64,000 nucleotides of DNA from Halorussus salinisoli (GTDB taxonomy: Archaea > Halobacteriota > Halobacteria > Halobacteriales > Haladaptataceae): the NCBI GenBank assembly GCA_005239435.1, contig SZNP01000001.1, positions 1,240,001-1,304,000 on the forward strand, in the 5' to 3' direction. This document shows, in pieces, positions 16,051 to 25,280 of the stretch; positions within the stretch are counted from its first letter, which is position 1; each line of letters opens with the position of its first letter. Under the pieces are notes generated by a model. The model saw nothing but the letters and a program-made list of their open reading frames with translations. It was not told the DNA's origin and made no database searches. The position numbers and the translations under genes were made by a program.

Positions 16051-16773
16051 TCAGTGTATCATATCGAGGAGGAAGATGAGGAGGAATCCGGCGAAGAACA
16101 GCGTCGTCGACGTCGGCGTTTCGGGCACTTTTTGAGCCTTCACGAGCAGTTCCTCGGTCACCAGATACAGGAGCGCGGCCGAACCGAACGCGAGTATGAG
16201 CGCGATCGGTGTCCCGGTAATCCCGTCGAGCGCGAGGATTCCGACCGTCACACCGACGACCAACAGGAGTCCGAAGCCCGTCGGGACGGCGAGTTTCTTG
16301 AGCGTCCCCATCTTCTCCGGGAGTGCGATGACGCCGGTCACGCCGAGAAACAGAACTTCTATCGCCAGCGCCACGGCGATCAGAACTCCGGTGGCCGCCT
16401 CCGCCAGGAACGAGACGCCGATCAGTACGCCGTCGATGAGCATGTCGATGCTCACGGTGATGAGCAGGCTGGAGGCACCGGCCAACTTCCCGCCGATACC
16501 CCGCTTTTCGACGTACTTGCTGAGTCGGTGAATGCCGAGCATAGCGACGACGCCGAGCGCGAATCCGACGACGACCACGCTCGGTGCGCGCGTGTGCACG
16601 TCGGGGAGGAGTTCGGCGGCGACGGCCGCGAAGACGACGCCCGCCGCGAAGTGCTGTACGTTGCTCTCCATGTGCGGCCCCGGCGGACGGTAGACGGCGA
16701 CCAGTCCACCGACCAGCGCGGCTACCACGGCCAACATCGTGTACGAAAGCGCCTGAATCAGAGTTTCGGCCAT
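16051..16773 (-). CDS. ZIP-family metal transporter
   Basis: A 240-residue protein with eight hydrophobic segments. The metal-path helices are recognisable: HFAAGVVFAAVAAELLPD (His and Glu in TM2) and SIDMLIDGVLIGVSF (TM4, the HSxxDG-like segment with Asp residues), followed by AIEVLFLGVTG (TM5). Members take up zinc, iron or manganese. The long His-rich cytoplasmic loop of eukaryotic members is absent. A TATAAATAG-like stretch at 16864-16872 (plus coordinates) could be its promoter with a 70-base leader. Confidence 0.85.
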   Translation of the reverse strand: MAETLIQALSYTMLAVVAALVGGLVAVYRPPGPHMESNVQHFAAGVVFAAVAAELLPDVHTRAPSVVVVGFALGVVAMLGIHRLSKYVEKRGIGGKLAGASSLLITVSIDMLIDGVLIGVSFLAEAATGVLIAVALAIEVLFLGVTGVIALPEKMGTLKKLAVPTGFGLLLVVGVTVGILALDGITGTPIALILAFGSAALLYLVTEELLVKAQKVPETPTSTTLFFAGFLLIFLLDMIH

Positions 16774-16954
16774 CTCCCTGTCGTTTCGGCCTACACACAG
16801 TTGAGTGCTGTCGCCGTCGCATTCGGCAGCGACAACGAGTGACTAACGCAGTCGGCTGGCACTTCTATAAATAGCACGACAGTAACTCGACGGTGTATCC
16901 CGCGTTCGGTTTCAGCGAAACCGCGACGTTGCCTAACGCTCGGGGAACCACGAA

Positions 16955-17770
16955 TCAGTAGATGTCGTCTATCTCGTCTTCGCTGTAGCTGTGTTCCTCG
17001 GCCGGGAACTCGCCCGACTCCACCGCCTCGCGGAAGCCAGCGACCGCCTGCTCCATCTCGGCTTTCACGTCGCCGAACTGCTCGGAGAAGTAGGGGCTCC
17101 GGTCGCTCAGACCGAACACGTCGTTCAGCACCAGGACCTGCCCGTCGGTGTCCGGTCCCGCGCCGATGCCGATGGTCGGAACGTCGATGGCGTCGGTAAT
17201 CTGGGTCGCGACGTTCGACGGGACGTGTTCGAGGACGAGCGCGAAGGCTCCGGCCTCCTCGTGGGCTTTCGCCAGTTCTAGCATCTCTCCGGCGCTCTCC
17301 TCGTCGGTGCCCTGCCGGAAGTAGCCCCCGAGTTGGTTGAACCGTTGGGGCGTCAGGCCCAGATGAGCCATCACGGGGATACCCAATTCGACGAGTCGCT
17401 CGGTCAGGTCCACGGTGTGGGGGCCGCTCTCCAGTTTGACCGCGTTGGCCTCGGCCTCCTTGAGCATTCGACCGCAGTTCTCGACTGCCTCGCTCTCGTC
17501 CACGCCGTAACTCAGAAACGGCATGTCCGCGACTACCATCGCGTCGTCGGTCGCCCGCGCGACCGCCGCCGTTCGGCTCTGCATCTCCTCGACGGTCACG
17601 GGGAGCGTCGAGTCGTAGCCGAGTACCGCGTTGCCCATGCTGTCGCCCACCAGAATCAGGTCCACGCCCGCCTCGTCTACGATTCCGGCGGTCGGCGCGT
17701 CGTACGCGGTCAACATCGTTATCTCGTCCTCGCCCGCCATCTCCGCGAGGTCTTGAACGGTCGTCGCCAT
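16955..17770 (-). CDS. panB: 3-methyl-2-oxobutanoate hydroxymethyltransferase PanB
   Basis: A 271-residue protein, the normal PanB length. It transfers a hydroxymethyl group from methylene-tetrahydrofolate (or a pterin) to 2-oxoisovalerate, giving ketopantoate for coenzyme A synthesis. Diagnostic segments: ITMLTAYDAPTAGIVDEAG, LILVGDSMGNAVLGYDSTLPVT, MVVADMPFLSY (metal Asp), VKLESG, VMAHLGLTPQ and IGIGAGPDTDGQVLVLND. FolD and GlyA, the one-carbon supply, lie at 36-39 kb but are not linked in an operon. Confidence 0.96.
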   Translation of the reverse strand: MATTVQDLAEMAGEDEITMLTAYDAPTAGIVDEAGVDLILVGDSMGNAVLGYDSTLPVTVEEMQSRTAAVARATDDAMVVADMPFLSYGVDESEAVENCGRMLKEAEANAVKLESGPHTVDLTERLVELGIPVMAHLGLTPQRFNQLGGYFRQGTDEESAGEMLELAKAHEEAGAFALVLEHVPSNVATQITDAIDVPTIGIGAGPDTDGQVLVLNDVFGLSDRSPYFSEQFGDVKAEMEQAVAGFREAVESGEFPAEEHSYSEDEIDDIY

Positions 17771-17844
17771 ACCGGAGTCTCTCGACCCCTCGGTTAAACG
17801 TATTCGGTTCGAGTCGTTCGTGAAGGTTCTCGACCGGTCGGCTC

Positions 17845-18171
17845 TCAGAGCGAATCGGAGTCGTTCCGGAGTCGCTGTGCGCGCTTCTCGAACTCCTCGT
17901 CGTCGATTTCACCCCGAGCGTACCGCTCCCGGAGTTCGGCGAGCGCGGGGTCATCGCCGCCGAATCCGGCGGTACGACTTCGCGCGTCGTCAGAACGTGT
18001 TTCTCCGTTGCCCGAGAACGCACGCACGAGAAGGTAGCCGACCGCACCGAGCAGGAGGACCATCACCGCGAGGCCGACGAACCCGTAGCCAAAGCCCCAT
18101 CCTCCCGGTCCCATTCCGTTCCCCATCTGACCGCCGCCCATCTGGAGGACGGCGAGCGAATTCACGTTCAT
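17845..18171 (-). CDS. SHOCT-domain small membrane protein
   Basis: A 108-residue protein. A Gly/Met-rich N-terminus (MGGGQMGNGMGPGGW) precedes one transmembrane helix (FVGLAVMVLLLGAVGYLLV). The C-terminus DDPALAELRERYARGEIDDEEFEKRAQRL is a clear SHOCT motif, a short oligomerisation element common at protein termini. A GTG directly before the chosen ATG is an alternative start. The function is unknown. Confidence 0.88.
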   Translation of the reverse strand: MNVNSLAVLQMGGGQMGNGMGPGGWGFGYGFVGLAVMVLLLGAVGYLLVRAFSGNGETRSDDARSRTAGFGGDDPALAELRERYARGEIDDEEFEKRAQRLRNDSDSL

Positions 18172-18302
18172 CACTGGAAAGTTGGAGCCGGAGCCGTAAG
18201 TATTGTGCGACTAATCCAATACTGCTATCCGCCGGTGTGGACTCCGACCGAGACCGGAGCGGCCAGAGAATCCAAGTCCGGGTCGCGGCTAGGGCGGACG
18301 CT

Positions 18303-18629
18303 ATGGCCTCTGGAGAGCGAACCGACTCCGAGACGCTCGAGGGGTACGTCATCGACAACGGATGCGTGCGCAAGAACGCGCGTGACGACCTGCTGGAGGC
18401 GGCCCGGACTCACACCCGCGACTGCGCGCTGATGGGCCACTGCGTCGAGAGCGGATACAGCCTCGTGAACGAAGGGGAGAGGATGGTGATGCTCGACGCC
18501 GCGGCGACACCGAAGGTGGTCCACGCCGTCGAGGAGAGCGACCGCGAGGAAGGAATCCGGTTGCGAGTCGAGCGACACCGCGAGGACGACCGGATGCGGA
18601 CCGATTCGGTCGAAGAAAGCGAGTACTGA
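18303..18629 (+). CDS. Small conserved Cys-containing protein of unknown function
   Basis: A 108-residue protein with no signal or membrane segment. NGCVRKNARDD, then RDCALMGHCVESGYSLV, place three Cys and several His in a compact region, suggesting a metal or redox site. GERMVMLDAAATPKV and EEGIRLRVERH complete what looks like a small OB-like barrel, similar to bacterial secreted proteins in which Cys-containing text is followed by a beta barrel. That comparison is from memory. It lies 52 bases upstream of a membrane protein on the same strand. Confidence 0.65.
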   Translation: MASGERTDSETLEGYVIDNGCVRKNARDDLLEAARTHTRDCALMGHCVESGYSLVNEGERMVMLDAAATPKVVHAVEESDREEGIRLRVERHREDDRMRTDSVEESEY

Positions 18630-18681
18630 GGAACGCCTCGAATCTGCAACGTTTAAGCACCGAGCGTCCCGCACTCGAAAC

Positions 18682-18942
18682 GTGCCCGAACCAGTCGAGA
18701 CCCACGACCCCGAGGGCGTCGATTACGGGTGGGTGATGCAGACCACCTTCGTCCTCACCATCGTCGTGGGCGCGCCAGTGGTCGCCCTCGTCTCGTGGCT
18801 CGTCGGAGTCTCGCTCCCGACGTGGGCCGCGCGCGCGGAGTTCGCCATCCGGGTCGGCGCGCTGGTCTGGTTTTTCGTGGCTGTTGGAGTGTTTCTGTAC
18901 GCGAGGCGGACGGAGGACGCGTCCTCGGACGCCGAGAGCTAA
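18682..18942 (+). CDS. Small two-helix membrane protein (DUF5822-like)
   Basis: An 86-residue protein with a GTG start. YGWVMQTTFVLTIVVGAPVVALVSWLV is one membrane helix and AIRVGALVWFFVAVGVFLYAR the second; both ends are acidic and cytoplasmic or external. I recall this as the haloarchaeal DUF5822 family, unverified. The stop overlaps the convergent HAD gene end by 4 bases. Confidence 0.7.
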   Translation: MPEPVETHDPEGVDYGWVMQTTFVLTIVVGAPVVALVSWLVGVSLPTWAARAEFAIRVGALVWFFVAVGVFLYARRTEDASSDAES

Positions 18943-19472
18943 ACCCGCTCGAATCTGGTCCCCGCCCGTTCCGCCGTCTCCTCGTCACTCGCGGAATCCC
19001 CGACGAAGAGGACCTCCTCCGGTTCGACGCCTAACTCATCGACGACCGCCAACAGCGCCCGCGGGTGGGGCTTGCGCTTCGGCACGGTCCCTCGGCCGAC
19101 CACGCTCTCGACGTGCCCGGCGAGGTCGTGGCGGTCGAGCGCGACGTGGACCGCCTCCTCGTGGTTGAGCGAGCAGACGCCGACCGGAATCTCGCGCCCG
19201 AGGAGTTCGTCGGCCAGCGGCAGGCGCTCGGACGCGCGGGCACCCTCGCGCTCGGCCGCGGCGATGAGTTCGTCGGCCTCGTCGCCGACGCCCGCCTCCT
19301 CGGCGGCCGAGAGGAGGTCCCACGCGCTCAACGGGTCGGCGTCCACGCCCTCGCGCTCCAGCAGGTCGGCCAGTCGGCGCTCCACGTCTTCCCAGTCTAC
19401 GGCGAGTCGGACCAACGTGCCGTCCAGGTCGTAGACGACCGCCCGAAGTTCGCCCGCGTCGTCTCGGGTCAC
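18939..19472 (-). CDS. HAD-superfamily hydrolase (phosphoglycolate phosphatase-like)
   Basis: A 177-residue protein. VVYDLDGTLV is HAD motif I with the nucleophile Asp and general acid Asp. VGVCSLNHEE is motif II (with Ser). GRGTVPKRKPHPRAL holds the motif III Lys. EEVLFVGDSASDEETAERAG is motif IV. A small helical cap lies between motifs I and II. It is shorter than the roughly 220-residue phosphoglycolate phosphatases, so the substrate remains open. Confidence 0.87.
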   Translation of the reverse strand: MTRDDAGELRAVVYDLDGTLVRLAVDWEDVERRLADLLEREGVDADPLSAWDLLSAAEEAGVGDEADELIAAAEREGARASERLPLADELLGREIPVGVCSLNHEEAVHVALDRHDLAGHVESVVGRGTVPKRKPHPRALLAVVDELGVEPEEVLFVGDSASDEETAERAGTRFERV

Positions 19473-19532
19473 GCCCTGCGGTTGGGTTAGCGCGGAAAAA
19501 GGAGTGTCGGTCGCGCCAGCGGAAGGTCGCGA

Positions 19533-19940
19533 TCAGTCCAGTTCGGCCTCGGCCGCGTCGACCACCGCCGTCACGTCGGTCTCCGGGTCGACCGTCAGGA
19601 ACAGGCCCTGCTGGCCGACGAGAATCCGGACGAACGTCACGTCGTCCATGTAGGTGACGAACGACCGAACCTCGCCCGCCCCGCGGAAGATGTCGGCGAA
19701 CAGGTCTCGCTCCGTGAAGTCGACGTGGACGAACGAGTGAACTTCCTCGAAGTGGTCGGCCATCTCCTCGCGGTCGTCGCCGTACAGCGCCATCGTGATT
19801 TCGTCGGCGTACAGCGTGTGGAACTCTTCGGGCGTGTACTCCACGCAGAGGCGCACTGCCCCGTCCGACGCCTCGTGGGCCGCCGATAGCGCGGCGTCCG
19901 CGTCGAAGTCCACGAGTGAGGAAGATTCGGAAACGGCCAT
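19533..19940 (-). CDS. Small acidic haloarchaeal protein of unknown function
   Basis: A 135-residue soluble acidic protein. It combines helices (ADAALSAAHEASDGA, DREEMADHFEEVHSF) with strands (VRLCVEYTPEEFHTLY, EVRSFVTYMDDVTFVRILVGQQGLFLTVD). The segment order resembles the 124-residue protein at 741-1115. No catalytic or metal motif is visible. It is probably single-gene, lying between the HAD and acyl-CoA dehydrogenase genes on the same strand. Confidence 0.7.
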   Translation of the reverse strand: MAVSESSSLVDFDADAALSAAHEASDGAVRLCVEYTPEEFHTLYADEITMALYGDDREEMADHFEEVHSFVHVDFTERDLFADIFRGAGEVRSFVTYMDDVTFVRILVGQQGLFLTVDPETDVTAVVDAAEAELD

Positions 19941-20012
19941 CTCATTTACCCCCGTTTCAATCGGGCGTGATAAGTGTGGCGACTGTTTCGGCTCTTTTAG
20001 ACTCCTCCGTCG

Positions 20013-21140
20013 TTATTCCAACAGCTTCCTGGCGATGACTTTCTTCTGGATTTCGGAGGTGCCCTCGTAGATGGTCGTAATCTTCGAGTCGCGGTAGAGG
20101 CGCTCCACGTCGAAGTCGGTGGTGTAGCCGTATCCGCCGTGAATCTGGACCGCCTCGTTGGTCACGTCGACTGCGGCCTCGCTGGCGAAGTACTTCGCCA
20201 TGCTGGCGGCCATCTCGACGCTCTCGCCGCGGTCGTCCTTCCGGGCGGCGTCCCTCGTCAGGAGGCGGGCGGCCTCCAGTTGGGTCTTCATGTCGGCGAG
20301 TTTGTGCCGGATGGTCTGGATGTCGGCGATTGGCTGGTCGAACTGCTCGCGGTCCTGGGCGTACGCGACGGCCTCGTCCAGCGCGGACTGCGCGAGACCC
20401 ACAGACTGGCTGGCGATGCCGATGCGTCCGCCCGTGAGGATGTGGAACGCCGCCGAGAGTCCTTTGCCTTCCTCGGTCAGTCGGTTCTCCGCCGGGATTC
20501 GCACGTCGTCGAAGACGAGCGAGGTCGTGTCGCTCGCCCGGAGACCGAGTTTGTCCTCCTTCTTGCCGACTTCGAGACCGTCGGCGTCCTTCGGAACGAC
20601 GAACTGCGTGACCGACCGCGGGTCGTCGCGGTCGGTCTTGGCGAACAGGACGACGACGCCTGCGCGCTCGCCGTTGGTAATCCACTGCTTCTTGCCGTCG
20701 ATGACGTACTCGTCGCCCTCGCGCTTCGCTTCCGTCGTCATCTCGGCCGGATTGGACCCGGCCTGTGGCTCCGAGAGCGCGAAGGCCCCCACGGGGCGGC
20801 CCTCGGTCATGTCCGGGAGCCACCGCTCTTTCTGGTCCTCGTCGCCGAACTCCGCGATGCAGGAGGTCGCCAGCGAGTGGACAGAGAGGGCGGTCGCCAC
20901 CGAGAGCATCCCGTAAGCGACTTCCTCGTTGACGAGGCTGTACGTCAGTCGGTCCACGTCGAGACCGCCGTACTCCTCGGGGACGGTCATGCCGGTGACT
21001 TCGAGGTCGGCGAGACCGTCCCACACCTCCTCGGGGAACGTCTGGTCTTCGTCGCACTCGGCCGCGGTCGGGCGTATCTCTTCGACCGCGAACTCGCGCA
21101 CCACGTCGCGGATGGCCCGTTGCTCGTCGGAGAGGTTCAT
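20013..21140 (-). CDS. Acyl-CoA dehydrogenase
   Basis: A 375-residue flavoprotein of normal length from the ATG of MNLSDEQRAIRDVVREF. It oxidises acyl-CoA to enoyl-CoA in beta-oxidation or branched amino-acid breakdown and passes electrons to ETF. Hallmarks: FALSEPQAGSNPAEM, KKQWITNGERAGVVVLFAKT (FAD contacts), GGRIGIASQSVGLAQSALDEA, VQIHGGYGYTTDFDVERLYRDSK and TTIYEGTSEIQ, where the Glu of YEGT is the catalytic base position. No ETF or hydratase gene is adjacent. Confidence 0.95.
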   Translation of the reverse strand: MNLSDEQRAIRDVVREFAVEEIRPTAAECDEDQTFPEEVWDGLADLEVTGMTVPEEYGGLDVDRLTYSLVNEEVAYGMLSVATALSVHSLATSCIAEFGDEDQKERWLPDMTEGRPVGAFALSEPQAGSNPAEMTTEAKREGDEYVIDGKKQWITNGERAGVVVLFAKTDRDDPRSVTQFVVPKDADGLEVGKKEDKLGLRASDTTSLVFDDVRIPAENRLTEEGKGLSAAFHILTGGRIGIASQSVGLAQSALDEAVAYAQDREQFDQPIADIQTIRHKLADMKTQLEAARLLTRDAARKDDRGESVEMAASMAKYFASEAAVDVTNEAVQIHGGYGYTTDFDVERLYRDSKITTIYEGTSEIQKKVIARKLLE

Positions 21141-21199
21141 GGTGGAGTTGTTGAGGAGTGCGTGGAAAAAGTTGCCTGTTCTGCGTTCGGGGTTCGGAT

Positions 21200-23779
21200 T
21201 TACTCCCCCGAGACGAACTCCACGTCGGTGAACTCGAATCGCGCGCCGCCCGTCCCGCTCTCGGTCGCTTCGTACGTCCACCCGTACACATCGGCCAACT
21301 CTTGGACGAACGCCAACCCCAGTCCGGTCCCCCCTTCGCTGGCCGCCGTCGTGAATCCGGCTTCGAACACCGCGTCACGGTCCTCGGGCGGAATCCCGTC
21401 GCCGTCGTCGGCCACGTAAAACCCGTCCGGCAACTCCCCGACCTCGACAGTAACGTCCGGGCCTCCATGTTGTACTGCGTTCTCGAACAGATTTCTGAAC
21501 AGGTGCTGGACGTAGGTCTCGTCGGCCCGCGTCACCTCGTCGAGTTCGACTTCGAGCGTCGCGTCGGGCGCGTCCACCCCTTCCCACGCGTCCCGCGTGA
21601 CCTCCGCCAGCGACAACGGACTACTTTCGCCGACCGCGTCCCGGCCCCTGGTCAGAATCAACATGACGTCTATCATGTCCTCGATTCGGTCGAACGCTTC
21701 CGTGACGTACCCGACCGTCTCCGGGGCCGACTCGTCGGGAAGCTGTTGGGTGTAAATCTGACCGATGGTGACGGGATTCCGAAGTTCGTGGGCGAGCATG
21801 CTGGCGAAACTCTCGAGTCGCTCGTTCGACTCTTCGAGTTTCTCGACGGCCTCTTCGAGTTTCCGTTCGCGCTCGACCTGTTCGGTGATGTCCTGCATGA
21901 AGCTAAGCCCGGCGAAGATATCGCCGTTCGCGTCGCGGAGCGGTGTCGCCCACACCTGCCAGACGCTCCCGCCAAACTCGAACTGGTCCCTGCCGGTCTC
22001 GCCCTCCTCGACGGCGGACCGTAACAGCGGGTCGAGATCCTCGACGATGGACTCGGGGTACACGTCCGCGACCGTCCGTCCTTCGATTCGGTCCCGACTC
22101 GGCAGCGTCTCGCCCAACACGGAACCCTGCGTCAGTTCGATGCAGAGGTTCTCGTCATACACGGAGACTGCACCGTTCGGGAAGTTCTTGGCGAGCGTCC
22201 GGTACCGGCGCTCGGACTCCTCGAGTTTCCGCTGGTACTCCCGGCGGTCGGTGACGTCCCACGACATCCCCAGCGCGGCGAACACGTCGCCGTCGTCGTC
22301 GCGGACCGGCACCATCTGGAACTCGAAGATGCGGTCGTCGTACTCGGCCTCGAACGAGTTGGATTCGCCGTCGAGCGCCGCCTCGTAGCGCGGAGCGAGT
22401 TCGTCGGCCAACGCTTTCGGTAACGCTTCCCGGACCGGACGGCCCTCTATCTCGCCGGCCCCGACGTTCGCGACGTCGCGGGGGTTGCCGCCCACGGTCC
22501 GATAGCGGAGGTCGTCGTCCACGAGCGCGACGGCCCCGTTCGGGAAACTCTCGACCAGCGTCCGGTACCGACGTTCGCTCTCCTCGAGTTCGCGCTCGCG
22601 CTGTTTGCGCTCGGTGATGTCCTGAAAGTACACGGAGAGTCCCGTCTCGGAGGGGTACGCGTGGACCTCGTACCACGCCTCCAGCGGTTCCGGATAGTAG
22701 AACTCGAAGGAGGTCGGCTCCTGGGTCTCCATCGCGGTCCGGTACTCCTCGCCGAGTTCCGAGTCGGTGGCCCACTCGAACACCTCCCAGAAGTCCTCGC
22801 CGACGAGACCCTCGCCCTTGTAGTCGATTAGCTCCTCCGCGCGCTCGTTGACGTGCGTGAACCGCCACTGGGCGTCGAGCGCGTAGAACGCGTCCGTGAC
22901 CCGTCCGAAAATCTCGCTCAGTTCGCTCTCCAGTTCGCGTTCGCGTCGCTTGATGTCGGTGACGTCCTCGCCGGTCGTGACGACCCGGTCGATATCGCCG
23001 TCGTCGGACAGGATGGGTTCGGCGCTGACCGAGAGCCAGCGACGCTCGCCGTCCGGGTGTTCGACCTGTAGCAACCGGTCGTAGACCGGTTCCTCGGTCT
23101 CCAGCGTCTGTGCGAAGGGATGCTCGTCGACGGAGACGGGTCGCCCGTGTTCGTCGTAGACGGGTCTATCGGAGGGGAAAAACGTCTCTCGTTCGTTTTC
23201 GGAGATATCGAGTATCTCCCTGGCCCGCTCGTTGGTGCGAGTGACCGTTCCGTCGCTGTCGAGGACCACGACGCCGACCGGACTGGACTCGACGATTTCG
23301 TCGGTCAGGTCGCGGGCGCGTTCGAGTTGGCGTTCGCGCTCGCCGAGTTCCCGTTCGGTCCGCTTCCGGTCGGAGACGTCGCGAATCACCCCGATGGTCC
23401 CTCGAAACGCACCGTCCTCTACGAGCAGATTCAATCGCAGTTCGCAAGAGACCCGGTCGCCGTCGGCGGTCTCCACTCCGAGTTCGAACGTCTCACGTCC
23501 ACCGTCGGCACCCGATAGCTGTCGCTCGATTTCGCGCTCGATAGCCGCGACGTCGTGGGTATCGAGGAGGACGGAGACGTGTTCGCCGAGGAGTTTATCG
23601 CGGGCGTACCCAGTCATCTCGACGATGACGTCGTTGACCGCGACGAACTGCCCCTCGGCGTCGAGTTGGTAGATTCCGTCGTCTATCGCGTTCACGACGG
23701 TCCGATAGCGTCGAAGGGCCTCGCTCTCGTCGGCGTCCTCCCAGAAATCCGTTTCGGAGGCCTCTGCCCGCTCGCTCAT
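21200..23779 (-). CDS. Soluble multi-PAS sensor histidine kinase
   Basis: An 859-residue protein. The ATG at 23779 is chosen because the TATA box near 23831 would place transcription start downstream of the in-frame ATG at 23815. Five PAS modules are apparent, at about 20-130, 150-270, 280-400, 405-520 and 525-640, several introduced by ERELEESERRYRTL. The kinase core follows: ASMLAHELRNPVTIGQIY carries the phosphoacceptor His, and HLFRNLFENAVQHGGP, DDGDGIPPED and GGTGLGLAFVQEL are the N, G1 and G2 boxes. There are no membrane segments, so it senses intracellular cues (redox, light or ligand). No response regulator is adjacent. Confidence 0.93.
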   Translation of the reverse strand: MSERAEASETDFWEDADESEALRRYRTVVNAIDDGIYQLDAEGQFVAVNDVIVEMTGYARDKLLGEHVSVLLDTHDVAAIEREIERQLSGADGGRETFELGVETADGDRVSCELRLNLLVEDGAFRGTIGVIRDVSDRKRTERELGERERQLERARDLTDEIVESSPVGVVVLDSDGTVTRTNERAREILDISENERETFFPSDRPVYDEHGRPVSVDEHPFAQTLETEEPVYDRLLQVEHPDGERRWLSVSAEPILSDDGDIDRVVTTGEDVTDIKRRERELESELSEIFGRVTDAFYALDAQWRFTHVNERAEELIDYKGEGLVGEDFWEVFEWATDSELGEEYRTAMETQEPTSFEFYYPEPLEAWYEVHAYPSETGLSVYFQDITERKQRERELEESERRYRTLVESFPNGAVALVDDDLRYRTVGGNPRDVANVGAGEIEGRPVREALPKALADELAPRYEAALDGESNSFEAEYDDRIFEFQMVPVRDDDGDVFAALGMSWDVTDRREYQRKLEESERRYRTLAKNFPNGAVSVYDENLCIELTQGSVLGETLPSRDRIEGRTVADVYPESIVEDLDPLLRSAVEEGETGRDQFEFGGSVWQVWATPLRDANGDIFAGLSFMQDITEQVERERKLEEAVEKLEESNERLESFASMLAHELRNPVTIGQIYTQQLPDESAPETVGYVTEAFDRIEDMIDVMLILTRGRDAVGESSPLSLAEVTRDAWEGVDAPDATLEVELDEVTRADETYVQHLFRNLFENAVQHGGPDVTVEVGELPDGFYVADDGDGIPPEDRDAVFEAGFTTAASEGGTGLGLAFVQELADVYGWTYEATESGTGGARFEFTDVEFVSGE

Positions 23780-23825
23780 AAGAGCGGTAGTGAACCTAGT
23801 GGAATAAGTCTTCATGTGGTCACTG

Positions 23826-23836
23826 TTTTTAAATAA
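23826..23836 (-). promoter_or_regulatory. TATA box of the PAS kinase gene
   Basis: On the minus strand TTATTTAAAAA lies about 52 bases upstream of the ATG at 23779, predicting a transcription start near 23805 and a leader of about 25 bases. This decides against the longer start at 23815. Confidence 0.55.
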
Positions 23837-23951
23837 CGAGACGACGGTCCCTCGCTCCGATACTCCCTCGTCGGAGTTTCGCTCGTTGGAACGTTGCGAT
23901 GGCGGGCGGAAATATTAGATATTTGTCTCGATTGCGACTTTTGCTCACGTA

Positions 23952-23995
23952 GACCTCAACGCGGTTGGCGCGGCACGCGAGCGCGCCGCGCTAAC
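23952..23995. repeat. Hairpin motif, copy 1 of a repeated element
   Basis: Bases 23952-23974 match 33089-33110 with a single base inserted. In this copy GTTGGCGCGGC (23964-23974) pairs with GCCGCGCTAAC (23985-23995), an 11-pair stem with one G-T, around a 10-base loop. It lies in the spacer between the PAS kinase and AlaX genes. Confidence 0.6.
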
Positions 23996-24065
23996 TTATC
24001 TGAACGAAATAAACACCTCCAAGAGAAATAAAAATACACTCAAGATAATAGTATAGTTGTCTTAT

Positions 24066-25280
24066 TCACTTCTGTAGATACGTCACGACTTCTTTCGGAT
24101 TTGCGTCGAGACCGCCGCCCTGCGCGAACGTCGGACTGCCGCCGCCGCCGCCGCCGAACTCCGCAGTCACTTCGTCTACCACGTCGCCCGCCTCCGGTTC
24201 TCCGCCGGTCGCCGCGACCACGAACGTCGCGCCGTCCTCGCCCGCGAGGACCACTGCGTTGGGTGCGTCTCCGTCCCCGTCGCCGTTCGCGAGTTCTCTG
24301 GCGCGGTCGGCGACCTCGTTCGGGCCGAAATCGGCGACCGTCCCGACCAGCCACTCGTCGCCGTCGCGCTCGACCGGGTTCTCGCGGAGTTCCGCGAGAC
24401 GGGCCGACAAGACCGCCTCCTTCGCGTCGCTCAGGTCTGCTTCGAGTTGCTCGACCTGCTCGCTGACTCGCTCGGCGGCCTCGGGAAGTTCCGAGACGCC
24501 CACGTCGAGCGTCCGGGCGGCTTCGCGGGCGGCGCGCACGTCCGCGGCCCGGCGGCGGATCGCGGTCGGTCCCACCGCGAACTCCACGCGGGTCAGTCCC
24601 TCACCGGGGTTCGACCGGTCGAGGACGGTCACGGGGCCGATTTCGCCCGTGTCGGCGACGTGCGTGCCGCCGCAGGCCGCCCAGTCCCAGCCGTCGATAC
24701 TGACCACGCGCACCGTGTCCGAGTCGCTCATCACGCCCTCCTCGGTCTTGGTGTTGAACGCCACCTCGTCGCGCTCGCGGGCCTCCTCCTCGGGAATCTC
24801 CTCCCACGACACGTCGAGCGAGTCCCAGACCGCGCGGTTGGTCAGACGCTCCAGTTCCGCCAGCGTCTCGTCGGTGATGTCCGTCGACGTCGTGAAGTCC
24901 ACCCGGACCTTGCGCTCGCCGATGTCGAACCCGCCGTAGCCCAGTTCGTCGAGCACCTTCCGTCCCGCACCGTAGAGGGCGTGACTCGCGGTGTGTGCCC
25001 GCATACAGTAGGTCCGAAACTCGTCGTCGATTTCCGCGCGGACGGTCTCGCCGACCGAGAACTCGGGGTCGTCGGCGAGGTGGTGGACGATTTCACCGTC
25101 GCCGTCGCGCTTCTGCACGTCCTCGACGCCCACGCCGCCGAGGGTCCCGCGGTCGGCCGGTTGGCCGCCGCTCTCGGCGTAGAAGTACGTCTCGTCCAGC
25201 GTGACTGCGCCGCCGTCCACGTCCGCGACGGTCGCCTCGAAGCTCCGCACCTCGGGTTCGCGTGCCGCCAGTTGACTCAT
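24066..25280 (-). CDS. alaX: Alanyl-tRNA editing protein AlaX (long form with DHHA1 domain)
   Basis: A 404-residue protein. Residues 1-240 form the editing fold: LDETYFYAESGGQPADRGTLGG, then zinc ligands in MRAHTASHAL (HxxxH) and AACGGTHV (CxxxH). A coiled segment follows (PEAAERVSEQVEQLEADLSDAKEAVL). The DHHA1 domain ends with GGGGGGSPTFAQGGG near the C-terminus. It hydrolyses mischarged Ser- or Gly-tRNA(Ala). This is the AlaX-L type, lacking the synthetase domain. A TTTTAG-type TATA element lies about 28 bases upstream. Confidence 0.93.
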   Translation of the reverse strand: MSQLAAREPEVRSFEATVADVDGGAVTLDETYFYAESGGQPADRGTLGGVGVEDVQKRDGDGEIVHHLADDPEFSVGETVRAEIDDEFRTYCMRAHTASHALYGAGRKVLDELGYGGFDIGERKVRVDFTTSTDITDETLAELERLTNRAVWDSLDVSWEEIPEEEARERDEVAFNTKTEEGVMSDSDTVRVVSIDGWDWAACGGTHVADTGEIGPVTVLDRSNPGEGLTRVEFAVGPTAIRRRAADVRAAREAARTLDVGVSELPEAAERVSEQVEQLEADLSDAKEAVLSARLAELRENPVERDGDEWLVGTVADFGPNEVADRARELANGDGDGDAPNAVVLAGEDGATFVVAATGGEPEAGDVVDEVTAEFGGGGGGSPTFAQGGGLDANPKEVVTYLQK

